From: Gammaproteobacteria bacterium
GTDB lineage: Bacteria > Pseudomonadota > Gammaproteobacteria > Steroidobacterales > Steroidobacteraceae
DNA length: 19,217 nt
Direction: 5' to 3'
Assembly (NCBI GenBank): GCA_028293725.1
Contig: JAQGOE010000223.1
Coordinates: 1 to 19,217, forward strand
In this document: in pieces, positions 7,580-15,456 of the stretch
Position numbering within the stretch: position 1 is the stretch's first letter
How the letters are laid out: each line of letters opens with the position of its first letter
Notes under the pieces: generated by a model
The model's database searches: none
What the model saw: only the letters and a program-made list of their open reading frames with translations
Told to the model about the DNA's origin: nothing
Position numbers and translations under genes: made by a program

Positions 7580-8425
7580 ATGACCAAACGGCTGAACACA
7601 GGAATGCGGGCCGCGGGATACCTAATCGTCATGAGCGGCCTGCTTGCGGCGCCGTTCGTTGCGGTCGCGCAGGAAGAATACGCGGCTCCCACTGCGCGGG
7701 AAAAGAAAGCCGCCGCGGATGCGGCAGTGTGGAACAAAAAACCGGCGCCGACCGATCCGCGCGACTTCTCCGGAGTGTGGTGGACTCGCGGATATGACCG
7801 CACCTTCCGTCCCGTCACCGATCCGCCGCTCTCGCCGGGCGAAGCCGCCAAGCTCCTCCCGCTGACGCCAGCCGAGGCCGCAAGCCGCCAGCACCACCTC
7901 GATATGGAGAAGGCCGGCACCCCGATTGCCGATGCTCCAACGCAGTGCTTCCCACACGGTGTGCCGCGGCTCATCGCATCACCGTATCCAGTGCAGTACG
8001 TGTACTCGCCGGGCCTGATCACCATCCTCCATGAGACAGCCCACAACGTTCGCTACATTCACATGGACGGCAAGCCGGCCCCCGCCGACACACCGCGGAC
8101 CTTCCTCGGATACTCGGTAGGGCATTGGGAAGGCAACACGCTGGTCGTGTTCACCGACCACTTCAACGATCGCACCCAGATCGACGAGGAGGCGCTGTCG
8201 CACGGGTTCAAACTGACGGTTACCGAGCGCATCACCAAGTTCACCAACAAGTGGGGTGGCGTCGAGCTGCGCAACCGGATCACGATCGAAGACCCGGAGC
8301 ACTTCACTCAACCCTGGACGGCCGAGCGCACCTTCCCGTGGCGCGGCGACATGCGCATCGCGGAGTACTCGTGCGAAGAGAACAATCGGAACGCGCCGAA
8401 GAACGGCATAACGGTGGCCAAATGA
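7580..8425 (+). CDS. Exported protein of an uncharacterised family, first of two tandem paralogues
   Basis: I do not recognise a known function. The 281-residue product has an N-terminal signal peptide (Lys/Arg-containing start, hydrophobic 11-26, likely cleavage after AVA near residue 30), so it should be periplasmic or outer. The mature region contains DFSGVWW (62-68), CFPHGVPRLI (123-132), a His-rich stretch HETAHNVRYIH (151-161), LGYSVGHWEGNTLVV (176-190) and a near-terminal YSCEENNR (263-270). Cys123 and Cys265 could form a disulfide. The paralogue at 8422 shares the C-x2-HG-PRLI, H-x3-H, LGY, EG-LV and terminal Cys landmarks in the same order. Its stop overlaps the next start as ATGA, so the two are probably translationally coupled. 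Similar proteins occur in many soil bacteria (from memory), often near DUF6152 genes. Confidence 0.75.
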   Translation: MTKRLNTGMRAAGYLIVMSGLLAAPFVAVAQEEYAAPTAREKKAAADAAVWNKKPAPTDPRDFSGVWWTRGYDRTFRPVTDPPLSPGEAAKLLPLTPAEAASRQHHLDMEKAGTPIADAPTQCFPHGVPRLIASPYPVQYVYSPGLITILHETAHNVRYIHMDGKPAPADTPRTFLGYSVGHWEGNTLVVFTDHFNDRTQIDEEALSHGFKLTVTERITKFTNKWGGVELRNRITIEDPEHFTQPWTAERTFPWRGDMRIAEYSCEENNRNAPKNGITVAK

Positions 8426-9144
8426 CGCTGGTGACGCGCCCTGCGGGCGCCTTGGTCGCCCTGGCGGGTGTTGTTGCAATGGTCGGCGCGATCCCTGTAG
8501 CGCCGGCGGCTGAGGATGGCCCGCTTTTCGAACAACCGCCGCCCGGCACGCCCAACCTGACAGGCAAGTGGGAAATGCCCAAGCGCATCACCCATCTGCT
8601 CACGAGCGACGGCAAACAGCCCCCACTGAATGCCGCCGGGAAAGTCGAATATGAGAAGCGCCAGGCGGCGCTGCACGCCGGCAACAAGGACATCGATCCG
8701 ATCAATAGCTGCCTGATGCACGGCACGCCACGCTTGATTTATGCGCCCTATCCCTTTCTGATCCTGCAGACCACGCGCAGCGTGAATTTCGTACACGAAG
8801 TGAACCATACGTTCCGGATCATCTATTGGGATAAAGACCTGCCGGATGACCCCGATCCGGACTACCTGGGCTATGCGATCGCCCGTTTCGAGGGGCCGGT
8901 GCTCGTGATCGACACCATCGGCCTGAACGACAAGACCTGGCTGGATTATTCGGGCCTGCCGCACGGGGAGAAGCTGAAGGTCCAGGAACGCTACACCTTG
9001 ACGGACCCCAACACGATCAAGGGCTCGGTCACCCTCACGGACCCCGACTACTACACTGCTTCGTGGACGACCAACTTCACCCTGAAGAAGCAGAGCGGCA
9101 TGCAGATTAAGGAAAACGTCTGTACGGACACCCACAGGATGTGA
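8422..9144 (+). CDS. Exported protein of the same uncharacterised family, second tandem paralogue
   Basis: The 240-residue product has a signal peptide (hydrophobic residues about 8-28, cleavage probably after APAA near 30). The mature part begins EDGPLFEQPPPGTPNLTG. It shares with its upstream neighbour CLMHGTPRLIYAPYP (97-111), HEVNHTFRIIYWD (125-137), YLGYAIARFEGPVLVIDT (148-165) and a terminal Cys234, in the same order but with a shorter N-terminal region. Start ATG 8422 overlaps the preceding stop in ATGA; a longer open frame back to 8125 lies inside the upstream gene and lacks the signal peptide at its start. Function is unknown. Conserved His pairs and a likely disulfide make a secreted binding protein or enzyme equally possible. 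Confidence 0.75.
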   Translation: MTLVTRPAGALVALAGVVAMVGAIPVAPAAEDGPLFEQPPPGTPNLTGKWEMPKRITHLLTSDGKQPPLNAAGKVEYEKRQAALHAGNKDIDPINSCLMHGTPRLIYAPYPFLILQTTRSVNFVHEVNHTFRIIYWDKDLPDDPDPDYLGYAIARFEGPVLVIDTIGLNDKTWLDYSGLPHGEKLKVQERYTLTDPNTIKGSVTLTDPDYYTASWTTNFTLKKQSGMQIKENVCTDTHRM

Positions 9145-9168
9145 CCGGTGCGAAAATGAACACATCGC

Positions 9169-9188
9169 GGGGTGCTGCTTGACACCCC
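9169..9188 (+). other. Small inverted repeat overlapping the putative DUF6152 promoter
   Basis: GGGGTG (9169-9174) and CACCCC (9183-9188) are perfect complements across an 8-base loop. The right arm overlaps the TTGACA box at 9179-9184. It could be a weak hairpin after the upstream gene or an operator; there is no T-run. Confidence 0.3.
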
Positions 9189-9208
9189 TGCCACCCCGGG
9201 TTCATAAA
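9179..9208 (+). promoter_or_regulatory. Putative sigma-70 promoter for the DUF6152 gene
   Basis: TTGACA at 9179-9184 is a perfect -35 hexamer. CATAAA at 9203-9208 lies 18 bases further and matches the -10 consensus at four of six positions. Transcription would start near 9215, giving a leader of about 40 bases before GTG 9258. This suggests that DUF6152 has its own promoter besides any read-through from the two upstream genes. Confidence 0.5.
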
Positions 9209-9257
9209 GTTTGGGCGTGAAGGCAGGTCGGATTTTTACGAGGGGAACTGTCGGACC

Positions 9258-9665
9258 GTGAATGCAAAGCTAGTCATTACCACCGCGTTCCTGAGCGCGC
9301 TGGCAGGCGGCAGTGCCGTCGCCCACCACTCGTTCGCAACCTTCGATCAGACGAAGGAAACGACCCTGGTGGGAACGATCAAGGAAGTCCAGTGGACCAA
9401 CCCCCACATCTGGGTGCAGGTACTGGTCAAGATGCCTTCCGGTGAGGCCGTGGAGTGGTCCATCGAAGGCGGCAGCCCCAACGGGCTCAGCCGGGCGGGA
9501 TGGAAGCGCTCTTCGCTCAATGCCGGAGATCCCGTCGAGATGGTCATTCATCCACTCAAGGATGGCTCCAACGGCGGTAGCCTGGTGCGCGTCTCCGTGA
9601 ACGGCAAGCTCATCGGATCGCCCCGTCCTCCGCCGCCGGAGGGAGCGGAGGAAGGCAAGACCTGA
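9258..9665 (+). CDS. DUF6152-family exported protein with predicted His-His mature N-terminus
   Basis: The 135-residue product has a short signal peptide ending in the signal-peptidase motif AVA (20-22). The mature protein is predicted to begin HHSFATFDQTKE, followed by LVGTIKEVQWTNPHIWVQV (38-56), which are the recognisable landmarks of DUF6152. Later come SIEGGSPNGLSRAGW (68-82) and a Pro/Glu-rich tail. The start is GTG 9258, with AGGGGA 11 bases upstream; an ATG at 9262 is out of frame. An N-terminal His, a second His, and His50 in NPHIW are candidate metal ligands, as in other periplasmic copper proteins with exposed N-terminal His (inference). It lies 3' of the two paralogues and ends 4 bases from the convergent DUF1552 gene. 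Confidence 0.82.
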   Translation: MNAKLVITTAFLSALAGGSAVAHHSFATFDQTKETTLVGTIKEVQWTNPHIWVQVLVKMPSGEAVEWSIEGGSPNGLSRAGWKRSSLNAGDPVEMVIHPLKDGSNGGSLVRVSVNGKLIGSPRPPPPEGAEEGKT

Positions 9666-9669
9666 AGGT

Positions 9670-11013
9670 CTAAACGCCCTCCAGCCGGCCCGTGCTGTCG
9701 CCGAACTTATCGGCGCGCACGTCAAACTTGTCGAGAATACTGAGCAGCAGATTTCCAGTAGGGACGGTGCGGCTCGGATAAGCGAGATGCCGGTCCCCCT
9801 TCAGTTTGCCGCCTGCGCCCCCGACCAGAACGTGTGGCACGTCGTAGTGCAGGTGCTGGTTGGAGTTACCCATGTTGGATCCGTACAGCACCAGCGAGTG
9901 ATCCAGCAAGGTGCCGTCGCCCTCTTTCTGGTCCGCCAGCTTCTTGATCAGGTAGCCGAGCATCTGCACGTGGTAGCGATTGAGCTGTGCGAACCGTTTG
10001 ATCTGACCGGGGTCCTCCGCGTGGTGTGAGCCGCCGTGGAAGCTGATGTTGGTGCCGCTTTCCGGGTACACACGGCCTGTGAGATCACGGGCATACAACA
10101 CAGTCGCGACGCGCGTGATGTCCGCCTGAAAGGCCAGCGCCAGCAGATCGAACTGAATCTGGATGTGCTCGTGGAATGACTCGGGCACGCCGTAGGGCAC
10201 CGCTACATTCGGTACATCCTGCGCGGCCTTCGCCGCAATAGTGAGGCGTCGCTCGATCTCGCGCACGTCGTCGGTATATTGCTCGAGACGCACGCGGTCC
10301 GTGTGCGACACCTGCGGCATGAGCTCGTTCAGGCTGCCGGTCACCGAATCGAGAATACTGCTCTCACGCTCGCGACGCGCGCGCCGCAACTCGGGTGAGC
10401 TGCCGTCACCGAACATCCGCTCGAACACCACTTGCGGGTTGATCTCCATTGGCAGCGGCCGCGTCGGCGACTGCCAGGAGATCGTGTTGGTATAGACGCA
10501 GCTGTAGCCCTCGCCGCAGTTCGTGGAATTCGCCCCCGGGTCCTCGAGGCCGAGCTGCAGGGAGGGCAACAGAGTATTGCGGCCAATCTGCCCAGCGATG
10601 ACCTGGTCGATGGAAGCGCCAACCTCAATGTCGGAGCCCGTTGTCTTGCGGGGCTTGACTGCTGTCAGGTAGGCGGCCGCCACGAAGTGATCGGCTCCCG
10701 TAACACCGGGAGGATTCTCTGAGGACTGCGACCACATTCCGCTGGTCAAAACCACGTGTTTGCGGAACGGCTCGAGCGGCTCATACACGTAGGGAAATTT
10801 GAACCCGGGTGCGCTCGATTCGGGAATCCAGTAACCCGGGCCGACGCCATGGGGTACGAAAGCACCGACGAAACGGGTGGGCAACACCTGCTGCGCATAC
10901 GCGCGAGCGCCGATCGCGGGCAGCATGGACTCCAGGAACGGCAAAGCGAGTGTCGTCCCCAGCCCGCGCAGAAACATCCGTCGCGGCAATTTGCGGTTCG
11001 TCAGAAATACCAT
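9670..11013 (-). CDS. DUF1552-family protein, Tat-exported
   Basis: The 447-residue product starts with a twin-arginine signal: PRRMFLRGLG near 10-19, a hydrophobic stretch and a probable cleavage site after ARAYA near 40. It should therefore be exported already folded. The mature body has the landmarks of DUF1552: FVPHGVGPGYWIP, VLTSGMWSQSSENPPG, ATVLYARDLTGRVYPE, ISFHGGSHHAEDPGQI and LYGSNMGNSNQHLHYDVPH. DUF1552 resembles DUF1501 and may share an alkaline-phosphatase-like fold (from memory), but no activity is established. A Tat route suggests a cofactor or early folding. It is the last gene of the minus-strand unit, starting 2 bases after the stop of the DUF1592-type gene, so translation is probably coupled. 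Confidence 0.88.
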   Translation of the reverse strand: MVFLTNRKLPRRMFLRGLGTTLALPFLESMLPAIGARAYAQQVLPTRFVGAFVPHGVGPGYWIPESSAPGFKFPYVYEPLEPFRKHVVLTSGMWSQSSENPPGVTGADHFVAAAYLTAVKPRKTTGSDIEVGASIDQVIAGQIGRNTLLPSLQLGLEDPGANSTNCGEGYSCVYTNTISWQSPTRPLPMEINPQVVFERMFGDGSSPELRRARRERESSILDSVTGSLNELMPQVSHTDRVRLEQYTDDVREIERRLTIAAKAAQDVPNVAVPYGVPESFHEHIQIQFDLLALAFQADITRVATVLYARDLTGRVYPESGTNISFHGGSHHAEDPGQIKRFAQLNRYHVQMLGYLIKKLADQKEGDGTLLDHSLVLYGSNMGNSNQHLHYDVPHVLVGGAGGKLKGDRHLAYPSRTVPTGNLLLSILDKFDVRADKFGDSTGRLEGV

Positions 11014-11015
11014 CC

Positions 11016-13487
11016 CTAGCCCCCTACATGGTCAACCGGCGGCGGCGCTGGCGCGGCGGCGGTTCCGGTTTTGGCCGGCACCGGATCGGCGTCGGGGACC
11101 ACGTTCATACTGAAGTTGTCGCTGAGCGCCACGGCCGTAACGAGCGCTTTGAGCTTGTAGCCGTCCGGCGCGGCACTCTGCATGACTTTGCGCACCTCGG
11201 GCATGTCGGCATAGTCCATGCCGCGTCCCAGCGCGTACGTCATCAGATTCTCGGTGACGTTGCGCAGATACTGGTCCTGGTGCTTCAACAGGAAGGTGCG
11301 TACGCCGGCCGGTCCGTCCACGGGAGTACCGTCGTACATCTGGCTACGCGCATCTATCGGACTGCTCCGATCCTCCGTACGCAGATGCCCGATCGCATCA
11401 AACGGCTCGAGCGCAAAGCCGATCGGATCCATCATCTTGTGGCAACCCGCGCAAGCCGGGTTGCGGCGATGCTCCTCCATCTGCTCCCGCATCGTCGGGA
11501 TGTGCATGTTGCCCGCAACATCCTCCTTCTTTACGGGCAACGCAGGCACGTTGGCCGGCGGGTCCGGTGCGGGCACACCGATCACGTTGCGCAAGACCCA
11601 GTTGCCACGGATCACGGGTGATGTTCGGCCAGGTTGCGAGGAGATCGTCAAAACGGCGCCCTTGCCCAAGAGGCCCCAGCGCACGCTCTCGCTGGCGTCG
11701 AGCTTCACTCGTCGGAAGTAGCTGCCCTTGACTCCAGGAATACCGTAGAAGTCCGCGAGGCGCTCGTTTACGAACGTGTAGTCCGCTGTGAGGAGGTCGA
11801 GAACGCTGCGATTCTCATCGAGCAGACTCTGGAACAACAACTCCACCTCGCGGCGGAAGGCCTGGCGCAGGTTATCGTCGAAGTCCGGGAACTGGTCCAC
11901 GACCGGGGCATGCGCCGCCAGGTTCCTCAGACCCAGCCACTGTCCGGCGAAGTTGGCCGTTAGAGCGCTCGCGCGTGAGTCGGCGAGCATGCGCTGAACC
12001 TGCTGGCGCAACACGGCCGGCTTGCTCAACTCGTGGGACTGCGCGAGCTGTAACAGCGTGTCATCCGGAATGCTGCTCCACAGAAAGAACGACAGTCGGG
12101 ACGCCAGATCCAGATCGCTCACCTTGTAGGTGGCCCCCGGTGCCAGACTCGCCGGTGTCGATTCGACACGGTAGACAAACTTCGGATCCGACAACGCCCG
12201 CTGCAGGATCGCCTCGACGCCGCCGTCGAAGGAGCCATCACGCCGGGCGTCCCTGTAGAATCTCATCAGGATTTCGATGTCTTTTTGCGTCGCATAGCCG
12301 CGATAGGCGCGCCGAGCGAGCGTGCTTGCGATCTGGAGAGCGCATGACTCCTCTTCCCTACTGTTGGTCGGACGGCAGGTGAGTATCCGCTCGCGGGTCG
12401 GGGAGTCGGTCGCGACCTTGCCGTCGCTCGGGCCATCGATGCGAACGCTGCCGACGTGAGGATAGAACGTGAAACCCGGAAGTCCGCCGGTCTCGATCGT
12501 GCTGCGATCGAACGCATGGTTCAGATCGAGGCCCGGGGCGTAGTCGGTGGCGAGGAAGGTCACACCGATGTGATGCAAGCCGGCCTTGATGGGCTGTTTG
12601 AGATCAATGGTCATGAGCTGGCCGTTGCCCAGGAAATCCTCGTCGAGCCTGCGCTCCACGCGCAAGGCTTTGTCCCAGTCCACCGTGGCCACTTTCTGGT
12701 CGTCGATGAAAAACAGCAGCTGCTCGCCGCGCACCTCGCCGAAGGGCCGGAAATTGCCCATGTTACCGAGGTTCACCGAGAACACTTTCAACGTGTAGTC
12801 GCCGTCCGCCGGGAACGTGTGGTCAATCTTCAAGCCACCGCGAGTGCCAAAAGGTAGCCCCGCAACGTGATAGTTCTGGGTGGTGTCCTCGGCAACGCGA
12901 TATGTGACCTGCGCGGGCGCCGTCGCCATGCCCATTGCGAGCCCGCTCACTCGCGCGGCAGCCGAAAGATAAGCCTCGAGGAGCGCCGGCGACACGGTGA
13001 GCGCACCAGCCTGATTGTCGAAGCCGCGGCTCGAGTCGTCCGCCGTCAGGAATTTCGTCGAGTCAATATCCAGCCCGAGCAGGTCCCGCACGGCGTTCGC
13101 ATACTCCGCGCGATTGAGGCGGTGCAGTTGCGGCTCGTGCAGATCGGGCTTGGCGTAACTGTCAACGTCCGTCTCCAGCGACCTCGCGAGCGTCTGAATG
13201 GTTTCAAAGTCGGGCCGTGGCTTACCCGCTGGGGGCATCATTCCGGCGCGCAACTTTCTGAGCATCCGCTCGACCAGTTTGGCTTCCTCGTGAGCCTTAC
13301 CCGGGTCGAAGATCTCGAACTCCACACCACCGGCGTAATCGCTGTAGTTGTGGCAGTCCATGCAGTATTTGTCGATGAGCGCGCGTTGCGCGGCCGGCGG
13401 CATCGGGTCGGCGGCGAGTGCCGTACCCAGCGCCAGCAAACCACCGGCACCAAGAGAAATTACGCCGAGCTTACGTGTCACTTGCAT
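11016..13487 (-). CDS. Exported heme-c-motif protein with DUF1587, DUF1595, DUF1592, DUF1588 and DUF1585 domains
   Basis: The 823-residue product has a Sec signal peptide (about 1-26, cleaving near ALAA). A PSCyt1-type cytochrome c segment has the heme-binding CMDCH at 42-46, with MMPPAGKPRP as a likely distal Met region. DUF1587 follows (LHRLNRAEYANAVRDLLGLD), then DUF1595 (STLARRAYRGYATQKDIEIL), DUF1592 (ASRLSFFLWSSIPDDTLL), DUF1588 with a second CxxCH (CAGCH near 679-683, then MMDPIGFALEPFD) and DUF1585 (ENLMTYALGRGMDYADMPEV). A Pro/Ala-rich tail ends the protein. The order is the complete architecture known from Planctomycetes, Acidobacteria and some Proteobacteria. ATG 13487 is preferred over TTG 13502 because it begins the signal peptide. 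It overlaps the ankyrin gene by 10 bases. The reaction is unknown; two heme-c sites suggest redox work in the periplasm. Confidence 0.9.
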   Translation of the reverse strand: MQVTRKLGVISLGAGGLLALGTALAADPMPPAAQRALIDKYCMDCHNYSDYAGGVEFEIFDPGKAHEEAKLVERMLRKLRAGMMPPAGKPRPDFETIQTLARSLETDVDSYAKPDLHEPQLHRLNRAEYANAVRDLLGLDIDSTKFLTADDSSRGFDNQAGALTVSPALLEAYLSAAARVSGLAMGMATAPAQVTYRVAEDTTQNYHVAGLPFGTRGGLKIDHTFPADGDYTLKVFSVNLGNMGNFRPFGEVRGEQLLFFIDDQKVATVDWDKALRVERRLDEDFLGNGQLMTIDLKQPIKAGLHHIGVTFLATDYAPGLDLNHAFDRSTIETGGLPGFTFYPHVGSVRIDGPSDGKVATDSPTRERILTCRPTNSREEESCALQIASTLARRAYRGYATQKDIEILMRFYRDARRDGSFDGGVEAILQRALSDPKFVYRVESTPASLAPGATYKVSDLDLASRLSFFLWSSIPDDTLLQLAQSHELSKPAVLRQQVQRMLADSRASALTANFAGQWLGLRNLAAHAPVVDQFPDFDDNLRQAFRREVELLFQSLLDENRSVLDLLTADYTFVNERLADFYGIPGVKGSYFRRVKLDASESVRWGLLGKGAVLTISSQPGRTSPVIRGNWVLRNVIGVPAPDPPANVPALPVKKEDVAGNMHIPTMREQMEEHRRNPACAGCHKMMDPIGFALEPFDAIGHLRTEDRSSPIDARSQMYDGTPVDGPAGVRTFLLKHQDQYLRNVTENLMTYALGRGMDYADMPEVRKVMQSAAPDGYKLKALVTAVALSDNFSMNVVPDADPVPAKTGTAAAPAPPPVDHVGG

Positions 13488-15289
13488 AGGTCCGTTACAC
13501 AAATGGAGGCGAGCGTGCGTCCCTGGGTCGGCACGGGCATCCTGCGCTCAACCATGAGTCGCCGGATGAGGGCGGACGTCTCCGGGTGGGGCACTGCCGA
13601 CTGAACGCCGACGCGAACCAGCCCGTCCGCATAGTCGATCGCCTGCCACGTAATGCCGGAGAGAGCGTGGACAGTGTCACGGCTGCCGATGTCGTGTATG
13701 GAGAGATCGGCTCCGCGTTGGACCAGCAACTCGACGATGTCGTTACGGCCCTTGTGAGCCGCTCCCATGAGCGCAGTGCGCTCATCGAGGGTGTCCTGCG
13801 CATTGACGTCGGCGCCGAGATCGAGCAGCAACTTCACTGCGTCGTACGTTTGTTGCGACGACCATTCGTACGTGACGCCTTCCACCCAGCCGATACCGCT
13901 TGCGACCATGAGTGGCGTCACGTTCCAGATCGTAGCGATCTTCGGGTCGGCGCCGTGCTCCAGCAGCAACTTCATCAGCACGAGATCACCGGACTGAGCG
14001 GCGCGCAGGAACGGCGTAGCGCCGTCTTCGAACAGCCACTGATGAGTGAAGACGGTGCGGGTCTCGGTGCTCGAGCGCATCCGCAGATTGGTATTCGCCC
14101 CGGCTGCCAGGAGCTGCTTGATGTAGTCGAGGTGATCCATGTCCGGTTTGCGCGTCGGATAGTCGCCGCCCTCGATGTTGCGGTTGTCGGTGGCGAGATA
14201 AAGCGGACTCCAGCCACCCTCGTTCTGGATGTTGGGGTTGGCGCCGTGGCCGAGCAGATACAAACCGAGCTTGTAGTACCGGTTCTGGGTCGCGACCAGC
14301 AGCGGTGTCCAGCCGAACTCACTCGTCTCGTTGACGTCCGCCTTGGCCTCCAACAGCACCTTGACCGTCTCGAGATCCCCCTGGCGCGTCGCAAAGATCA
14401 ACGGCGTGAGTCCGCCCCATTGCTTATCGAGCTTGTGCGCGTGCTCGTCGTCGCCAGGGTGCTGATCCAACACTTGCGCCGCAGCAGCCCGTTGCTCCTC
14501 GAGCTTCTTGTGTTTGGCTGCCTGCACGTCGCGCTCCTTTTGCGTGCCCTTCGTCGGGTCGGGAGCGTCCTGATCGACGGTGATGCCTGCGAGGCCGTAG
14601 CCGTGAATGAACTCGTTGATGCGGTCACGGCTCGACGGCGCGAGATATGGCTCGCGCCCGGGCTTGGTGGTAGCGGAGCGCGTGCTGACATCCGCGCCTT
14701 TGGAAATCAGAAAGCGCACAGCCTCGGTGTTCGAGTTCGCGGCCGCCCACATGAGCGCGGTCGTGCCACGCAGCTGCTCCTTTGCGTCGACTTTCACACC
14801 CCTGTCGGTGAGGGCCTTCATGACCTGCACATTTCCCGTGCGGGCCGCCATCATCAATGGGGTTTCGCCGTGACTGAGTGCCAGACTGGGATCGGCGTGG
14901 GCGCCGAGAAGCAATCGGACCACATCGGCATTACCCGCCTCGCACGCCAGCAATAGCGGCGTCATTCCAGTCGCGGTCCGGACATTGGGATTGGCTCCGG
15001 ACTTCAGGAGCTGCGACGCGACTTGGCTATCGCCGTGGTAGGCAGCCCAGTGGAGAGCCGTGCTGCCGTCTGGCTGTGTGGAGTTAACGTCCGCCTTCGC
15101 GGCGATGAGGTGATTGAGCTGTGCCTGATCCTGACGCATGACTGCATCAGCCACATCGCTCCCTGCCGCCGCGGCGACACTGGAAAAGAGCACGCCCCAC
15201 AAGACGAGTAGCGCCAGCTGCGCCTCGAGGCGGACTTTACAGAACCTGGTCGTCTCGATCGTGTCCCCCTGGGCCAGGATTTGGCCCAT
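13478..15289 (-). CDS. Exported ankyrin-repeat protein
   Basis: The 603-residue product begins with a charged region and a hydrophobic segment (about 23-42), ending AAAAG, consistent with a Sec signal peptide with an extended n-region. About eleven ankyrin repeats follow in two blocks: roughly 44-205 (for example GSTALHWAAYHGDSQVASQL, GMTPLLLACEAGNADVVRLL) and 291-560 (GGLTPLIFATRQGDLETVKV, GATPFLRAAQSGDLVLMKLL). Between them is an insert of about 85 residues (205-291), Lys/Glu/Gln/Ala-rich and partly coiled-coil-like. Ankyrin stacks bind other proteins, so this is probably the partner or scaffold of the two downstream products. It is the first gene of the unit; its stop overlaps the next ATG by 10 bases. 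The start ATG 15289 has only a weak ribosome binding site. Confidence 0.88.
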   Translation of the reverse strand: MGQILAQGDTIETTRFCKVRLEAQLALLVLWGVLFSSVAAAAGSDVADAVMRQDQAQLNHLIAAKADVNSTQPDGSTALHWAAYHGDSQVASQLLKSGANPNVRTATGMTPLLLACEAGNADVVRLLLGAHADPSLALSHGETPLMMAARTGNVQVMKALTDRGVKVDAKEQLRGTTALMWAAANSNTEAVRFLISKGADVSTRSATTKPGREPYLAPSSRDRINEFIHGYGLAGITVDQDAPDPTKGTQKERDVQAAKHKKLEEQRAAAAQVLDQHPGDDEHAHKLDKQWGGLTPLIFATRQGDLETVKVLLEAKADVNETSEFGWTPLLVATQNRYYKLGLYLLGHGANPNIQNEGGWSPLYLATDNRNIEGGDYPTRKPDMDHLDYIKQLLAAGANTNLRMRSSTETRTVFTHQWLFEDGATPFLRAAQSGDLVLMKLLLEHGADPKIATIWNVTPLMVASGIGWVEGVTYEWSSQQTYDAVKLLLDLGADVNAQDTLDERTALMGAAHKGRNDIVELLVQRGADLSIHDIGSRDTVHALSGITWQAIDYADGLVRVGVQSAVPHPETSALIRRLMVERRMPVPTQGRTLASICVTDLCK

Positions 15290-15456
15290 TTACACCGATC
15301 AGCGGCGCGCAGCAGGCCTATCCCCCAGCGGGATCCACGTACCTACCTACGCGCTACTCGATCCTAGCTTCGTGGTGCAGGGGGTGAAAGGCGAACCGCA
15401 CATTGGTCCGACAGGTGAATTATCGGGGGCGGGGAACGTACGCTAGGAGCAGGCTG
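15290..15456. other. Intergenic region between the DksA-like gene and the ankyrin gene
   Basis: These 167 bases should hold the promoter of the ankyrin-DUF1592-DUF1552 unit (minus strand) and the end of the DksA-like transcript. A GATAAT-like -10 on the minus strand near 15417-15422 has no matching -35. I see no hairpin with a T-run, no repeat and no small gene. Confidence 0.4.

Noticed and set aside
8125..8421. N-terminal extension of the second exported paralogue
   Set aside because: It lies out of frame inside the first paralogue and would bury the signal peptide; ATG 8422 overlaps the previous stop as expected for coupled genes.
13586..14956. Plus-strand open frame of 456 residues
   Set aside because: It is antisense to the ankyrin repeats; its apparent periodicity is the mirror of the repeat codons.
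15340..15355. Short direct repeats of TACC in the intergenic region before the ankyrin gene
   Set aside because: There are only two or three 4-base units, with no longer repeat structure; not distinguishable from chance.
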